Counted from the first letter of the stretch, positions 50,842 to 60,639 are shown. The stretch: 64,000 nucleotides of DNA from Methanobacterium sp. (GCF_038562635.1 NZ_JBCFBO010000002.1:186001-250000); one strand, 5' to 3'. Numbers and translations are program-made. Notes: a model not told the origin generated them from the sequence alone.

Positions 50842-52374
50842 TTAGGTTTTATTTGAAGGTAAATCAGATTTTCCTTCTAATCTCTCACCAGTTATATTCT
50901 CTTTCTCAAATGGAATCGCAAACTTCTTCTCTATTTCCTCTCTATGAACAGCGTTCATAGAACAGAACGGTATTATTCTTCCATCTGGAACTGCATAGTG
51001 TATTACACACCTTTTTACCCTATCCTGATCGAAGTTCCAGGGGTCCATGAAGTGCATGCATCCAATAAGAAGTGTTTTATGGTGGAAATCCCCAAGAGCG
51101 CTGTAAGATCTCTCTTTAAACACTGAAGTCAGTATAGATCGGATGTCAACTGTACTTGGTGATTTTGACATATCTACTGTTCTTGGAAGTTCAAGTGTAG
51201 CCCTTGCTACTGTTTTTGCTTTTCCAGTTAATCCGCCGTCTTTTATGTCTTCAGCACTTTTTGAAAGTAATTTAAAGAATTTATCCACATCTACAAATTG
51301 GGTAATTGGGATAATTTGGTCATCATCAATAAAAACATAGGTAGCAGCACCGCAGTGAGGGTGACAGGTAAATACAACCTGCTCTTCGCCTTCAATAGCT
51401 TCTATAAATTCTGAAATTGGAGTAACGCATGATGCAGGATGGAAATCTTCCACTTTAATCTGAGAATCAGTCTGTTTTTCCACCAATTTTTCAAAATCAG
51501 GGATTGTTACACGCTGCTCTTCCACTTCATCTGCTGGAGTTCTACCTGCAAATGATACGGGCTGGAAGTTTACTCCCCTTATTATATCGATGTTTTCAAC
51601 TGCAAATTTTATTATATCACCAATCTGGTGGTCATTTATTCCTTTTACAATTGTAGGAACCAGCACTATACCTAAATCTACTGCTCTGCAGTTTTCTATT
51701 GCCTTAAGTTTGGTTGCAAGTAAGTCCTTGTTCCTTGTCTTAAGATATGGTTCTTCTGTAACTCCATCAAATTGAAGATAAACAGTGTTTAAACCAGCTT
51801 CTTTGAGTTCCTTTGCAAGTTTCGGATTTCTCGCAAGTCTTAATCCATTTGTAGCTATCTGAGTATGTCTAAATCCTTCTTCTTTTGCAAGCTTAATCAG
51901 TTCAACCAGATCTTTTCTTACAGTTGGTTCTCCACCTGCGTATTGAATTGCAGGTGCTGGAACTGGTTTATTAGATCTTAAAGTTTGAAGCATGCCCCTT
52001 ATTTCTTCATAAGTTGGTTCATATAAACGGTTTGAAACTGCGGCATTTGCAAAACATATTGGACATTTTAAATTACACCTGTTTGTCACATCAATAAGAC
52101 CTAAAATAGTTTGACTTTCATGATCCTTACAAATTCCACAATTCATAGGACATTCTTTTTCAGATGACGTTTGAGGGTTAACTATTCCATTACCCTTGTG
52201 ATCACTCTCTGAAGCTTTTAGGTAGAGTTCATCACTACCCCAATAAGTACTATCAAAAATACCATGCTCTTTGCATTCTTTTTTTATCATAATTTTGTCG
52301 CTGTCTTCATAAACTTCAGCATCTACCACTGAAAGACATTGAGGACATAGACTTTTGGTTTTCTTTATAACCAT
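50842..52374 (-). CDS. tes: Tetraether lipid synthase Tes (radical SAM)
   Basis: Joins the phytanyl chains of two archaeol-type lipids to form tetraether (GDGT) membrane lipids. The protein, about 510 residues, matches the MJ0619-type enzyme. The N-terminal zinc-ribbon-like cysteines (CPQC) and CPMNCGIC precede the radical SAM motif CNLKCPIC, and further cysteines follow (HPASCVTP, CHPHCG). The family was earlier taken for a methanopterin methylase. I chose the second of two ATGs (52374), because GGTGAG is too close to the first. It is divergent from carS, another lipid gene, over 66 bases. Confidence 0.88.
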   Translation of the reverse strand: MVIKKTKSLCPQCLSVVDAEVYEDSDKIMIKKECKEHGIFDSTYWGSDELYLKASESDHKGNGIVNPQTSSEKECPMNCGICKDHESQTILGLIDVTNRCNLKCPICFANAAVSNRLYEPTYEEIRGMLQTLRSNKPVPAPAIQYAGGEPTVRKDLVELIKLAKEEGFRHTQIATNGLRLARNPKLAKELKEAGLNTVYLQFDGVTEEPYLKTRNKDLLATKLKAIENCRAVDLGIVLVPTIVKGINDHQIGDIIKFAVENIDIIRGVNFQPVSFAGRTPADEVEEQRVTIPDFEKLVEKQTDSQIKVEDFHPASCVTPISEFIEAIEGEEQVVFTCHPHCGAATYVFIDDDQIIPITQFVDVDKFFKLLSKSAEDIKDGGLTGKAKTVARATLELPRTVDMSKSPSTVDIRSILTSVFKERSYSALGDFHHKTLLIGCMHFMDPWNFDQDRVKRCVIHYAVPDGRIIPFCSMNAVHREEIEKKFAIPFEKENITGERLEGKSDLPSNKT

Positions 52375-52440
52375 CATCTCACCATAGATATATTTATAAA
52401 TAACATAATTATTATCTTGCTTTAAAACAGGAGGTAAACC

Positions 52441-53022
52441 ATGGATGCAAGTGTTATCAGTGTTTTAGTTTTATCAGCATATGTAATATACTTTATGTTA
52501 CCGGCATACCTTGCAAATGTTTCAGCATTAGTCTTTGGAGGCGGTAAACCACTGGATTTCGGCCGTAATTTTCGTGACGGTCGCCGTATTATAGGTAATG
52601 GAGTAACTTGGAGAGGAACTATTATTGGAACTTTAATTGGAACTTTTATAGGGATCCTTCAGGGATCTGTATCTGAGTATTATGGAAATGTCTTTAGCTT
52701 AATACCCGGAATTACGATAATCCACGGACCAATACCGACAAGTATACTTCAAGGTGCCCTTGTAGGACTTTTCCTAGGAGGCGGTGCTTTAATTGGTGAT
52801 GCAGTCGGAAGCTTTATAAAAAGAAGAATTGGAATCGAAAGAGGAAAAGCTGCCCCATTTCTAGATCAACTTGATTTTGTAATTGGTGCCTTAATATTTG
52901 CTTCGCTTATAGTTTTTATACCATTAAACATGATTATAATTATACTTATTATAAGTATCGTTCTACATCTTCTAACTAACATGATTGCATATTTAATTGG
53001 TATGAAAGATGTTTGGTACTAA
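52441..53022 (+). CDS. carS: CDP-archaeol synthase CarS
   Basis: Adds CTP to digeranylgeranylglyceryl phosphate to make CDP-archaeol, the branch point of archaeal phospholipids. A 193-residue integral membrane protein with five or so transmembrane helices. The family motifs are PLDFGRNFRDGRRIIGNGVTWRG and GDAVGSFIKRRIGIERGKAAPFLDQLDF. The ATG at 52441 has a perfect AGGAGGT. A hairpin terminator follows at 53045. Confidence 0.95.
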   Translation: MDASVISVLVLSAYVIYFMLPAYLANVSALVFGGGKPLDFGRNFRDGRRIIGNGVTWRGTIIGTLIGTFIGILQGSVSEYYGNVFSLIPGITIIHGPIPTSILQGALVGLFLGGGALIGDAVGSFIKRRIGIERGKAAPFLDQLDFVIGALIFASLIVFIPLNMIIIILIISIVLHLLTNMIAYLIGMKDVWY

Positions 53023-53044
53023 AACCAAACTCAAAATCTTAATC

Positions 53045-53084
53045 GTGTAAATTGATCAAATTACACATTAAATTTCTTTTTTTA
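53045..53084 (+). terminator. Terminator after carS
   Basis: GTGTAA (53045-53050) pairs with TTACAC (53061-53066), with the palindrome TTGATCAA in the loop, followed by a T-rich tract to 53084. The rest of the gap before 53332 is AT-rich, with no gene. Confidence 0.55.
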
Positions 53085-53331
53085 CAATTTTTACAAAGAA
53101 ATAATTTGAAAAATTTTAATTTCACTATTTTTTTTAGGAACTAGAATAAATTTTCGAGTATTACTAATATGGTCAGATCATAGCCATAATTCCAAAAATT
53201 AAATTTATTAAGGATTAATTACAATATAATATAACATACGATGTCTATTCAACAATAGGAATATTGAAATTGATTCAATCACTTAAAACATGAATTAAAA
53301 TTCAGTTTGTACAAGGATCTTGAGGCATACA

Positions 53332-53775
53332 ATGAAGAAACCTGTTAAAGTACTACTGGTTGAAGACAACCCTGCAGACATTAGGTGGACAGTAGAAATT
53401 TTTAAAGAGTACCATATACCCACTGAAATACGCGCTGTTAAAGACGGCACTGAAGCATTAAATTTCTTGTATAAAAAAGGAAATGATGATTATCATCCAG
53501 ATATAATAATACTAGACCTGTACTTACCTCTTATAAACGGACATGAAATACTTAAAAGAATTAAAATGGATAAAAAATTAAATTCATTACCTATTGTAAT
53601 CCTTACAGCTTCAAATTCCCCAAAAGATGCTAAAATTGCTTATATAAATCATGCAGATTGCTATATCTCAAAACCTCTTGATTTTAGAGGTTTAATGAAA
53701 ATTATACAGCGTACTGGGAAATTCATGCTTACAGCGGCCGCATTACCTGGATGTATCGAAATACCATGTAAATAA
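53332..53775 (+). CDS. Single-domain response regulator (Rcp1-like)
   Basis: A 147-residue receiver domain without an output domain. The acidic pocket is VEDNPAD, the phosphorylated Asp lies in IIILDLYLPL, then the Thr in ILTAS and the Lys in CYISKPLDF. The Rcp1-like pattern (NPADIRWTVEIFKEY, and LNFLYKKG) is common in methanogens, where they are targets of PAS kinases such as that at 18981. I chose the ATG at 53332, with GAGG upstream; a TTG at 53320 is within the site. Confidence 0.92.
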   Translation: MKKPVKVLLVEDNPADIRWTVEIFKEYHIPTEIRAVKDGTEALNFLYKKGNDDYHPDIIILDLYLPLINGHEILKRIKMDKKLNSLPIVILTASNSPKDAKIAYINHADCYISKPLDFRGLMKIIQRTGKFMLTAAALPGCIEIPCK

Positions 53776-53818
53776 TATTCTCATTAAACATTACATCATT
53801 TATCAATCTATAACTTTT

Positions 53819-54340
53819 TCAGTTAATTAATTCCTGCTTTAAAGCAGCATTCTTTTTAAAGTTTATGTATCTCCTGTAAATAAATACACGGCGGGAAATC
53901 ATTGCCCCTACAGTCATGATAAGGAACATAGAAGTTAAAAGGCTTAAATCCATAAGTTTCATACCGCCAATTGCATTCCTACCATATATCTTGATTACAA
54001 TAATTGCAGCCCACATAAGCACCGCCAGAAGAGAACCCTTTAAAATCATGGATCCATCTTCATGAACCTTAACTTCCATGAACTTGGATATTAAATAACC
54101 CATTAATATACCTATTAAGAGCCCAATAAAGATAACTACAACATTAAAAACACTGTACATCTCAACATAAACTGCAGGAAGCGTAAAAATTGCTAAAATT
54201 ACTGGCATGACTATTAATTTCCTTAAGTTCATTTTCCGCTCACGTAACTGCAGTAAAATGATTAAAAAAATTATAATAAGAAATGATGGGCTGGCCATAA
54301 AATTACTATCTGGTACTATAACTGTCATTATATCACTCAT
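53819..54340 (-). CDS. CcdC-like (DUF1453) membrane protein
   Basis: A 173-residue membrane protein with five to six helices. The RERKMNLRKLIVMPVIL segment is typical of the CcdC/DUF1453 family, of unknown function (linked to cytochrome c maturation in Bacillus, which cannot apply here). Start is the ATG at 54340; a second ATG at 54328 has the better ribosome-binding site (GAGTGAT) and may be the true one. Confidence 0.7.
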   Translation of the reverse strand: MSDIMTVIVPDSNFMASPSFLIIIFLIILLQLRERKMNLRKLIVMPVILAIFTLPAVYVEMYSVFNVVVIFIGLLIGILMGYLISKFMEVKVHEDGSMILKGSLLAVLMWAAIIVIKIYGRNAIGGMKLMDLSLLTSMFLIMTVGAMISRRVFIYRRYINFKKNAALKQELIN

Positions 54341-54410
54341 TATTGAATTTATTTCAATAGTATATAAATTACATACTAAACAAAAATAATAATAAAAAAA
54401 GAGGCATCAC

Positions 54411-54650
54411 ATGTCACCAAATGACAGATTCAGCATTTTAGCTGGATGCATATTTTTAATTGTTTTTATATATACATTATATATTAAAAGTTACTTATAT
54501 GCCCTCGGATGGCTTATACTAAGTGCAGCACTACTTTTAGAGGCATATACTCCTCGAAAAATTGGAGATAGAGAAATTTTAATAATTATAAATGTAGCAC
54601 TACCTTTTATAGCCCTCGGAATATTTATCTATACTCTGATTTATGGATAG
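54411..54650 (+). CDS. Small membrane protein
   Basis: A 79-residue protein with two to three transmembrane segments (ILAGCIFLIVFIYTLYI, ALGWLILSAALLLE, ILIIINVALPFIALGIF). No family recognised. GAGG lies seven bases before the ATG. It is divergent from the CcdC-like gene. Confidence 0.65.
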   Translation: MSPNDRFSILAGCIFLIVFIYTLYIKSYLYALGWLILSAALLLEAYTPRKIGDREILIIINVALPFIALGIFIYTLIYG

Positions 54651-54745
54651 ATTATTTTTTAGTTTTTAAATTCCTTGATTTTAATAATACAAAATTTAAA
54701 AAAGTTAAACAATAATTAATATGAAAAATGTTGATTTTTCATTAA

Positions 54746-55474
54746 TTATATCGAATTATAAGCCGTGTCAACTAAATTATAGGTCACGTTATAAGCTTCG
54801 CTGTAACTCACCCATTCAGGGATCTCATAAACAAATGTAGCGTGCCCAGTAGCTGCTAAAGGTTTTGTGAAAACTTCGGTTGATGTACCTTTCTTTTTAG
54901 GATTTTCATCTGAAGGGAGGAATCTTAATCCGGACATAGCTTTGTCAACCTTTTCTGCAAGTGTTACAGATTTATTATCCATTGAAGGAGTTGCAATGTA
55001 AAACCCTTCACCATAACCTTTTTTATGGTCATGACATATTATTATAACATCATAATCCGATTTAGCAACATCTTGAATGATATAATCTGCAGCAAGGCCC
55101 TGTCCTTTGTTTCTACCTGCAGTATAATAATCAAAGTTTTCATGCACCACAATGGTGTAATGTACTATCTCAACATCGTGGGATTTAGCATAATCTTTTA
55201 CTACAGCATCAGATACATTTATTGAAAGTGTTTCTCTAGGATGTATACCTGTAACAACTGCTACTTTAACTTTTTTTTGAGAAGAAGTACCAGTAAAGTT
55301 CTCCAATTTAGAACTCAAAGTCTCATTTGGCATATACACATCTTTTATGACATATCCTCGGCTGTCTGAACCTAAAGTAGTATGTTTAGTTGAACTAGCT
55401 GTATTTAAAGATGCAGCTGTTAATATAATAACAATTGCACATAGAACAATTATAGTTAATTTTTTTTTAATCAT
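54746..55474 (-). CDS. Secreted M14-like zinc hydrolase-related protein, copy 3
   Basis: A 242-residue protein with an N-terminal signal/anchor (LTIIVLCAIVIILTAAS). The HxxE zinc-type motif lies in VVTGIHPRETLS, a second His in IIICHDHKKGYGEGFYIATPSMD, and a candidate catalytic Glu in FVYEIPEW. This resembles the metal site of M14 carboxypeptidases and succinylglutamate desuccinylases, in a shortened fold. It is the third of three tandem paralogues. The ATG at 55474 has AGGTGA upstream; a GTG at 55483 is part of that site. The substrate is unknown, presumably in the cell envelope. Confidence 0.7.
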   Translation of the reverse strand: MIKKKLTIIVLCAIVIILTAASLNTASSTKHTTLGSDSRGYVIKDVYMPNETLSSKLENFTGTSSQKKVKVAVVTGIHPRETLSINVSDAVVKDYAKSHDVEIVHYTIVVHENFDYYTAGRNKGQGLAADYIIQDVAKSDYDVIIICHDHKKGYGEGFYIATPSMDNKSVTLAEKVDKAMSGLRFLPSDENPKKKGTSTEVFTKPLAATGHATFVYEIPEWVSYSEAYNVTYNLVDTAYNSI

Positions 55475-55615
55475 TGAATTCACCTAGAACTCTGATTTCT
55501 GGAAATTGTAAGCTCTGATTTTTGAATATTTAGAGATTAATTGACCTGCTTAAGAAAGATTTGATCTAACCATATAAAAACTTTTATAAAAATTAGTAAT
55601 AAAAAGCGAATATGT

Positions 55616-56311
55616 TTAAGTCACCCCCATTGACTTAAAACACGCATCAATTAACCTATTAGAATTAAAATACACATTAGAGTTATCTAACCATTCTGGA
55701 ATCTCGTAAACAAAAACAGAAGTCCCTGAAGCTACGATCGGGTCATCAACAGTGGTAATTGATGAACTTTGAGCCTTTGAATCTGCGTCTCTTTGATAGT
55801 AATTAAAATCAGGCAAGAGATTGTGCACTGATTCTGCCAGAGTTATGGATTGAGAATCCATTGTAGGGGTGGCAATGTAATAGCTATCATTACCATAACC
55901 CTTCTCATGATTGTGGCAGATAATCACCAGGTCATAATTTGATTTCTTAATATCCGGAATTACATATTTAGCAACGAGGCTTTCACCGTTATGACGGCCA
56001 GTTACAAATATATCTGGATTAGCAGTGACCGTTACCTGATAGCTTACAACTTCAACTTTGTGTGATTTAGCATAATCTGTTATAACTTCAGGCACTACCA
56101 TTTTCTCTGAAATTTCCCTCGGATGCATTCCAGTTACAATTGCTATCTTCTTAGTCGATGATCCTGACGGATCACATATTGTTTTAGTGACGAATCCTTT
56201 ATTATCTGATCCCAAAGTAAAATGTTTAATTGAACTGGCTGTATTTAAAGATCCAACCATAACTGCAATGCTAATAACAACTATACCAATTATAACTAAA
56301 GTTTTTTTCAT
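55616..56311 (-). CDS. Secreted M14-like zinc hydrolase-related protein, copy 2
   Basis: A 231-residue tandem paralogue. It has an N-terminal signal/anchor, then GMHPREISEKMVVPEVI, CHNHEKGYGNDSYYIATPTMDSQ and FVYEIPEWLDNS, so all presumed site residues are kept. It is closest to copy 1. The ATG at 56311 has AGGAAA upstream. The three genes share strand and spacing of 60-140 bases, so one transcript is likely. Confidence 0.7.
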   Translation of the reverse strand: MKKTLVIIGIVVISIAVMVGSLNTASSIKHFTLGSDNKGFVTKTICDPSGSSTKKIAIVTGMHPREISEKMVVPEVITDYAKSHKVEVVSYQVTVTANPDIFVTGRHNGESLVAKYVIPDIKKSNYDLVIICHNHEKGYGNDSYYIATPTMDSQSITLAESVHNLLPDFNYYQRDADSKAQSSSITTVDDPIVASGTSVFVYEIPEWLDNSNVYFNSNRLIDACFKSMGVT

Positions 56312-56374
56312 AATTATTATTTCCTACAAATTTTAACATATCGTTCAAAATAAAAAGTAGATGTAGTTAATCCT

Positions 56375-57055
56375 TTAAATTGAATTAAAACATGCATCAA
56401 TTAACCTATTGGAATTAGTAAATACACTAGAATTGCTTAACCATTCTGGAATTTCATAAACAAATACTGGAGTTCCGGTATTTACAATTGGAGTGTCAAC
56501 CTGAGTAATTGATGAACTTTGAGCCTTTGAATCCGTGTTTCTCTGGTAGTAATTAAAATCAGGTAAAAGACTGCTCACTTTTTCTGCAAGATTTACCGAT
56601 GGTGAGTCCATTGTTGGAGTAGCAATATAATATCCACTACCATATCCTTTTTCATGGTCATGGACTATTATTACCAGGCTGTAATTTGATTTTGCGATAT
56701 CTGGAATTATATATTTAGCCACCAGACATTGACCGTTGTAACGACCGGTTGTAAAATCCTGAGGGCTGTCAGTAACTGTTACCTTATAATTTACAATTTC
56801 AACGTTGTGCGTAAGTGCGTATAATTTAATAACTTCAGGTACAACTGTTTTAGCAGAAGTTTCCCTCGGATGCATTCCAGTTATAACTGCTATTTTAGGT
56901 GCAGATTCACTGTAATGTGCATATACGTCTTTAGTAACATATCCTTTGCTATTTGAACCTAAAGTTGAATGATCGCTGGAATTATACAACATAAATGCTG
57001 CTGCGGCTATTATACCCACCATTAAAATGAGTATTATGAACATCTTCTTAATCAT
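56375..57055 (-). CDS. Secreted M14-like zinc hydrolase-related protein, copy 1
   Basis: A 226-residue protein, first of the three tandem paralogues. A hydrophobic anchor spans about residues 3-22; the HxxE motif is in GMHPRETSAKTVVPEVI; the second His in IIVHDHEKGYGSGYYIATPTMD; and the Glu in FVYEIPEWLSNS. Strong similarity to copy 2 over the full length indicates a more recent duplication than that of copy 3. The ATG at 57055 has AGTGAT upstream. Confidence 0.7.
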   Translation of the reverse strand: MIKKMFIILILMVGIIAAAAFMLYNSSDHSTLGSNSKGYVTKDVYAHYSESAPKIAVITGMHPRETSAKTVVPEVIKLYALTHNVEIVNYKVTVTDSPQDFTTGRYNGQCLVAKYIIPDIAKSNYSLVIIVHDHEKGYGSGYYIATPTMDSPSVNLAEKVSSLLPDFNYYQRNTDSKAQSSSITQVDTPIVNTGTPVFVYEIPEWLSNSSVFTNSNRLIDACFNSI

Positions 57056-57182
57056 TAAATCACTACGCTTTCTGTTAATATTTACAATTTAAAAGGTTTG
57101 ATTTTAGTTTAAAACTTATTATAATTTGCTGTTATCAAATTCAAAGATAGTCTTAACTTAATAAAAAAAAGTTAAATATAAT

Positions 57183-58205
57183 TTAATCTTTTAGACTATC
57201 CCTCATCATCAGCGCAGTACCAACTGCAGGAGCGACAACACATTCATCCTTTTTAAGTATTGTATCCATACCTGTTGATTCAAGTCCGGCTACTTCTGCT
57301 GCTTTTGCACCGACTATATCCATACCAAGCCCGGTAGTTACAATTTTTGTAAGATTTTCCCTTTCGCAAACTTCTAAAAGAGCTTCAGCTACTTTTTCAG
57401 CCTGTCTTTTGTAGATGTATGCTGCAATCTTTTCTATATCAGATTCGCTCAGCATATCCATATCCCCACAAATAACCCTTGAAATCCTTCTCATACACTC
57501 TTCTTTTGATTTTCCTGCCCCATCAGAAGTACTGCAGCTGTAATCTTCTTCCGTTATGTTTCCAAGTACTGTGTGAATATCAGCAGTAGCTGCAAAAAGT
57601 TCTGAAGATACCCTCACCCAATCATCCTCTAAAGGTACTTTATCTACTATTGCAGCCAAATTTGTCCTGAGAGTTGCACTGTATACCAGTTCTCCTGTTT
57701 TTAATCTTTCAAGGTCAGATCTACCTTTAGCACATTCAGATCCATTTTTAATTGGGATGATATCTGTGGTTGTGCTTCCCGTATCTATCATTACACAATT
57801 TTCCTCTATTTCCGCTGCTATTTTAGACGTTGCAATCCAGTTTGCAGCAGCAACTTCATCAGGCCGTTCAACAACTTCCTCAAAATTTAAAACACCATTT
57901 ATTCCAATAAAACCTACAGGAACAGAAAAGGATTCCTTAGATTTTTTTGCAATGTCAATTACCCCTTCCCTCTTTGTCTTATAGGCATCCACAAGTTCTG
58001 CGGTCATACATATACCTACAGCATCTATATCTTTTAAATCATCTCCAAGTAAACGTATAAGAGCATCACCAAGTTCATCCTTTTTTAACCACATTGGAAA
58101 ATACTCAAAATCTGTTTTAATTCCAGTTATATTGCCCTGATCGTCAAAGTCAACCACTGCCAGGTCTGTATTTGCTCCGCCTATGTCAAATCCTGCAATT
58201 TTCAT
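57183..58205 (-). CDS. mfnF: Methanofuran biosynthesis protein MfnF
   Basis: Joins the aminomethylfuran phosphate to gamma-glutamyltyramine in methanofuran synthesis; methanofuran carries the first C1 unit of methanogenesis. The protein, 340 residues, has the ASKHA/hydantoinase-like fold: KIAGFDIGGANTDLAVV near the start, MIDTGSTTTDIIPI as the second phosphate loop, and VTTGLGMDIVGAKAAEV at the end. The ATG at 58205 has GAGTGATC upstream; a GTG at 58214 lies in that site. It follows mfnD in the same direction, a pairing I recall from Methanocaldococcus. Confidence 0.9.
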   Translation of the reverse strand: MKIAGFDIGGANTDLAVVDFDDQGNITGIKTDFEYFPMWLKKDELGDALIRLLGDDLKDIDAVGICMTAELVDAYKTKREGVIDIAKKSKESFSVPVGFIGINGVLNFEEVVERPDEVAAANWIATSKIAAEIEENCVMIDTGSTTTDIIPIKNGSECAKGRSDLERLKTGELVYSATLRTNLAAIVDKVPLEDDWVRVSSELFAATADIHTVLGNITEEDYSCSTSDGAGKSKEECMRRISRVICGDMDMLSESDIEKIAAYIYKRQAEKVAEALLEVCERENLTKIVTTGLGMDIVGAKAAEVAGLESTGMDTILKKDECVVAPAVGTALMMRDSLKD

Positions 58206-58313
58206 AAAGATCACTCTGTTTATTTTAAATTATTTTTTTAGATATCTCAAGATTTATTTCATTTAAACTTTCAAAATGCATTTAATTAAACTCATAATAA
58301 TTTTAATCAGTAT

Positions 58314-59315
58314 TTATCTCAATTCATCAAGCTTTAAAACATCGTCTTTTTTACAAAATGATATTGATCCACACAAATTAATTTTTTTAGGTAATTTATC
58401 ACCATAGATAGAATCCAAAATAGCATCACCAAGGTTAAAATTTAAAAGACGCCTTAATGCTACATAAGGCGTTGTAATCCTTGAATTTATCTCAACCAGA
58501 TGCACTTCCTCTCCCAGAATCATGTCAACACCAACATAACCATTAAGGCCATCTATTGATTCTACAGCCTTTTTTGCCACTTTTTTTGCTTCTTCTTCAA
58601 GTTCATGAGTTAAAGGCACCTGCCCCCCATTATAATTTATCCCCTCGTCTGAAAAATGGATATCTTGAAGGTTCAAGCTTAACGGAACTGCTTCACTGCC
58701 GTTGCTTATCAAACTCACACTGGCTGAAGTTCCCTCTATAAAGTTTTGAATTATAAAATAAGGAAGATTGGTTTCAATTAAAGAAGCTGCTTTTTTCATT
58801 TCACCCTTTGAGTTTACAACATGTACACCCGAGCATGAAACTCCATCAGCAGGTTTTAAAATCCGTTTATTATTAAAGGGTTCATAACTATCCATATCTT
58901 TGAAAAATACTTTTTCAGTTTTAATTATAGGAACATTCTCCTTGAGAGACTCATACATCCTGAATTTGTCAGAACATATCATTACAGCATCTGAACTTGA
59001 TCCTATAATCCCAACGCCTTTTTTTTCTATGAAATTTACTATATCATATAAAATAAAATCTTCTTCAGGAGCTATTACAAGACATGAGTCATAATTTGAT
59101 ATATTTTGATCTAACCACTCCATTAATTCTCCTTCAAGTTTAACGGGGTTACAATAATTATTACGAGAAATAGATTGGTCCAAAGATATAAGATAATCTA
59201 CATCCCTATCTTTAAAATCTTCTAAAAATCCATCAAGCATCGCCTGTCCTTCAGACCATAAAGATGGATCATCAATTCCCATGGCTGTGATATATTCAAG
59301 AATAAGTATTTTCAA
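58314..59315 (-). CDS. mfnD: Tyramine-L-glutamate ligase MfnD (ATP-grasp)
   Basis: Makes gamma-glutamyltyramine from tyramine and glutamate, an ATP-grasp ligase of methanofuran synthesis; 333 residues. The typical start KILILEYITAMGIDDPSLWSEG in outline and the metal-binding GYVGVDMILGEEVHLVEINSRITTPY are visible. The best start is the TTG at 59315, with GGAG eight bases upstream, because the family N-terminus begins there. The frame to 59387 runs into the wecC gene. It lies 22 bases after wecC and before mfnF. Confidence 0.87.
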   Translation of the reverse strand: MKILILEYITAMGIDDPSLWSEGQAMLDGFLEDFKDRDVDYLISLDQSISRNNYCNPVKLEGELMEWLDQNISNYDSCLVIAPEEDFILYDIVNFIEKKGVGIIGSSSDAVMICSDKFRMYESLKENVPIIKTEKVFFKDMDSYEPFNNKRILKPADGVSCSGVHVVNSKGEMKKAASLIETNLPYFIIQNFIEGTSASVSLISNGSEAVPLSLNLQDIHFSDEGINYNGGQVPLTHELEEEAKKVAKKAVESIDGLNGYVGVDMILGEEVHLVEINSRITTPYVALRRLLNFNLGDAILDSIYGDKLPKKINLCGSISFCKKDDVLKLDELR

Positions 59316-59337
59316 ATAATCAACTCCAAAAAAAAGT

Positions 59338-60639
59338 TTAAAGCCGTCCAATTCCTTTAAAAACAACGCCTTCCCTTTTAAAATCATCAGGATTCAAAAC
59401 TGGCCTTGTACAAACAAATATTTTGTTTTTGATCATTCCCGGTGTGATTGATTTATATTCATCGTGATCAGTTATGAGCACAACACAATCGCACTCCAGA
59501 ACCTCTTCCATGCTTACAGGTCTGGCACCGAAAAACTCTATCAAATCATCAGAAGTATGCGGGTCGTGGGCGTACACATCAAAGCCTTCCTCAAGCAGAA
59601 GTTCAATCAATGGTTTTGCTGGTGTTTCTCTAGCATCCGCCACATTTCCCTTGTACGCAACACCCAATATACCTACTTTAGAGTCTTTAATCTGTTTTCC
59701 AGCATCATTTAACGTGTCAACCACAATTTCAGCAACATGTCTTGGCATTCCATCATTTATAGCCCTGGCATTCTTTATTAAAGTAGATTCTATCCCTTCT
59801 TGTTCAGCTATCTCTACAATGAAATATGGATCAATAGATAAACAATGTCCGCCAACACCTGGACCAGGAGTATGTATATTAACTCTAGGGTGATGGTTCG
59901 CAGCAGCTATAGCTTCTATCGCATCAATGCCGAGTTTTTCACAGACCTTTGCAAGTTCATTGGACAGTGCTATATTGGTATCCCTATACGTATTTTCCAT
60001 TAGTTTGACCATCTCTGCAGTTATCAAATCATTGACCTTTATTATTTTACCCTTTGTAATATGTTCATAAAGAGAAACAGCCGTATCTGCACTTTTTTGG
60101 TTGATTCCACCAATTACTCTTGCATTATGGGTCATTTCATAAATGGTGTTATTTGGAAGCGCTCTCTCAGGAGTATATGCTATTCCAAAGTCTGCACCTG
60201 CTTTTAATCCGCTTTCTTCAAGTATTGGAATTACAACGTTTTCACAGGTTTTAGGAGGCGTAGTACTTTCTATTATAACAAGGTCATCCCTATTTAGAGC
60301 TTTTGAAATGCTCCTACAAGCGGATTCTACAGCAGATAAATCAGATTTTTTAAATTCATCCACAGGCGTCGGAACAATTACTATTTTGATCCTTGAATCT
60401 TTAGAAGCGGTGATTCCATCACCAGTTGCAGTTAGTTTACCGCTTTCAACTGCTTTCTTCACCAGTTCATCAAGTCCTGGCTCCATAATTGGAGTTTTAC
60501 CTTTATTTACATACTCGATAGTTCTTTTATTTATGTCAACTCCTGTAACCTGCAAACCACTGTTTGCAAAAAGGGCTGCAGTTGGAAGCCCAATATGGCC
60601 AAGACCAAAAACTGTAATCTTTGAATTTTCGAGAATCAT
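59338..60639 (-). CDS. wecC: UDP-N-acetyl-D-mannosamine dehydrogenase WecC
   Basis: Oxidises UDP-ManNAc to UDP-ManNAcA with NAD+, for surface or S-layer glycans; 433 residues. The Rossmann motif is VFGLGHIGLPTAALFA. The catalytic Cys is in PGPGVGGHCLSIDPYF, and the middle-domain motif is ENTYRDTNIALSNELA. The start, the ATG at 60639, is preceded by AAAGGGATAGAAACA, and that leader is repeated in tandem. wecB, giving the substrate, lies 330 bases upstream. Confidence 0.94.
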   Translation of the reverse strand: MILENSKITVFGLGHIGLPTAALFANSGLQVTGVDINKRTIEYVNKGKTPIMEPGLDELVKKAVESGKLTATGDGITASKDSRIKIVIVPTPVDEFKKSDLSAVESACRSISKALNRDDLVIIESTTPPKTCENVVIPILEESGLKAGADFGIAYTPERALPNNTIYEMTHNARVIGGINQKSADTAVSLYEHITKGKIIKVNDLITAEMVKLMENTYRDTNIALSNELAKVCEKLGIDAIEAIAAANHHPRVNIHTPGPGVGGHCLSIDPYFIVEIAEQEGIESTLIKNARAINDGMPRHVAEIVVDTLNDAGKQIKDSKVGILGVAYKGNVADARETPAKPLIELLLEEGFDVYAHDPHTSDDLIEFFGARPVSMEEVLECDCVVLITDHDEYKSITPGMIKNKIFVCTRPVLNPDDFKREGVVFKGIGRL

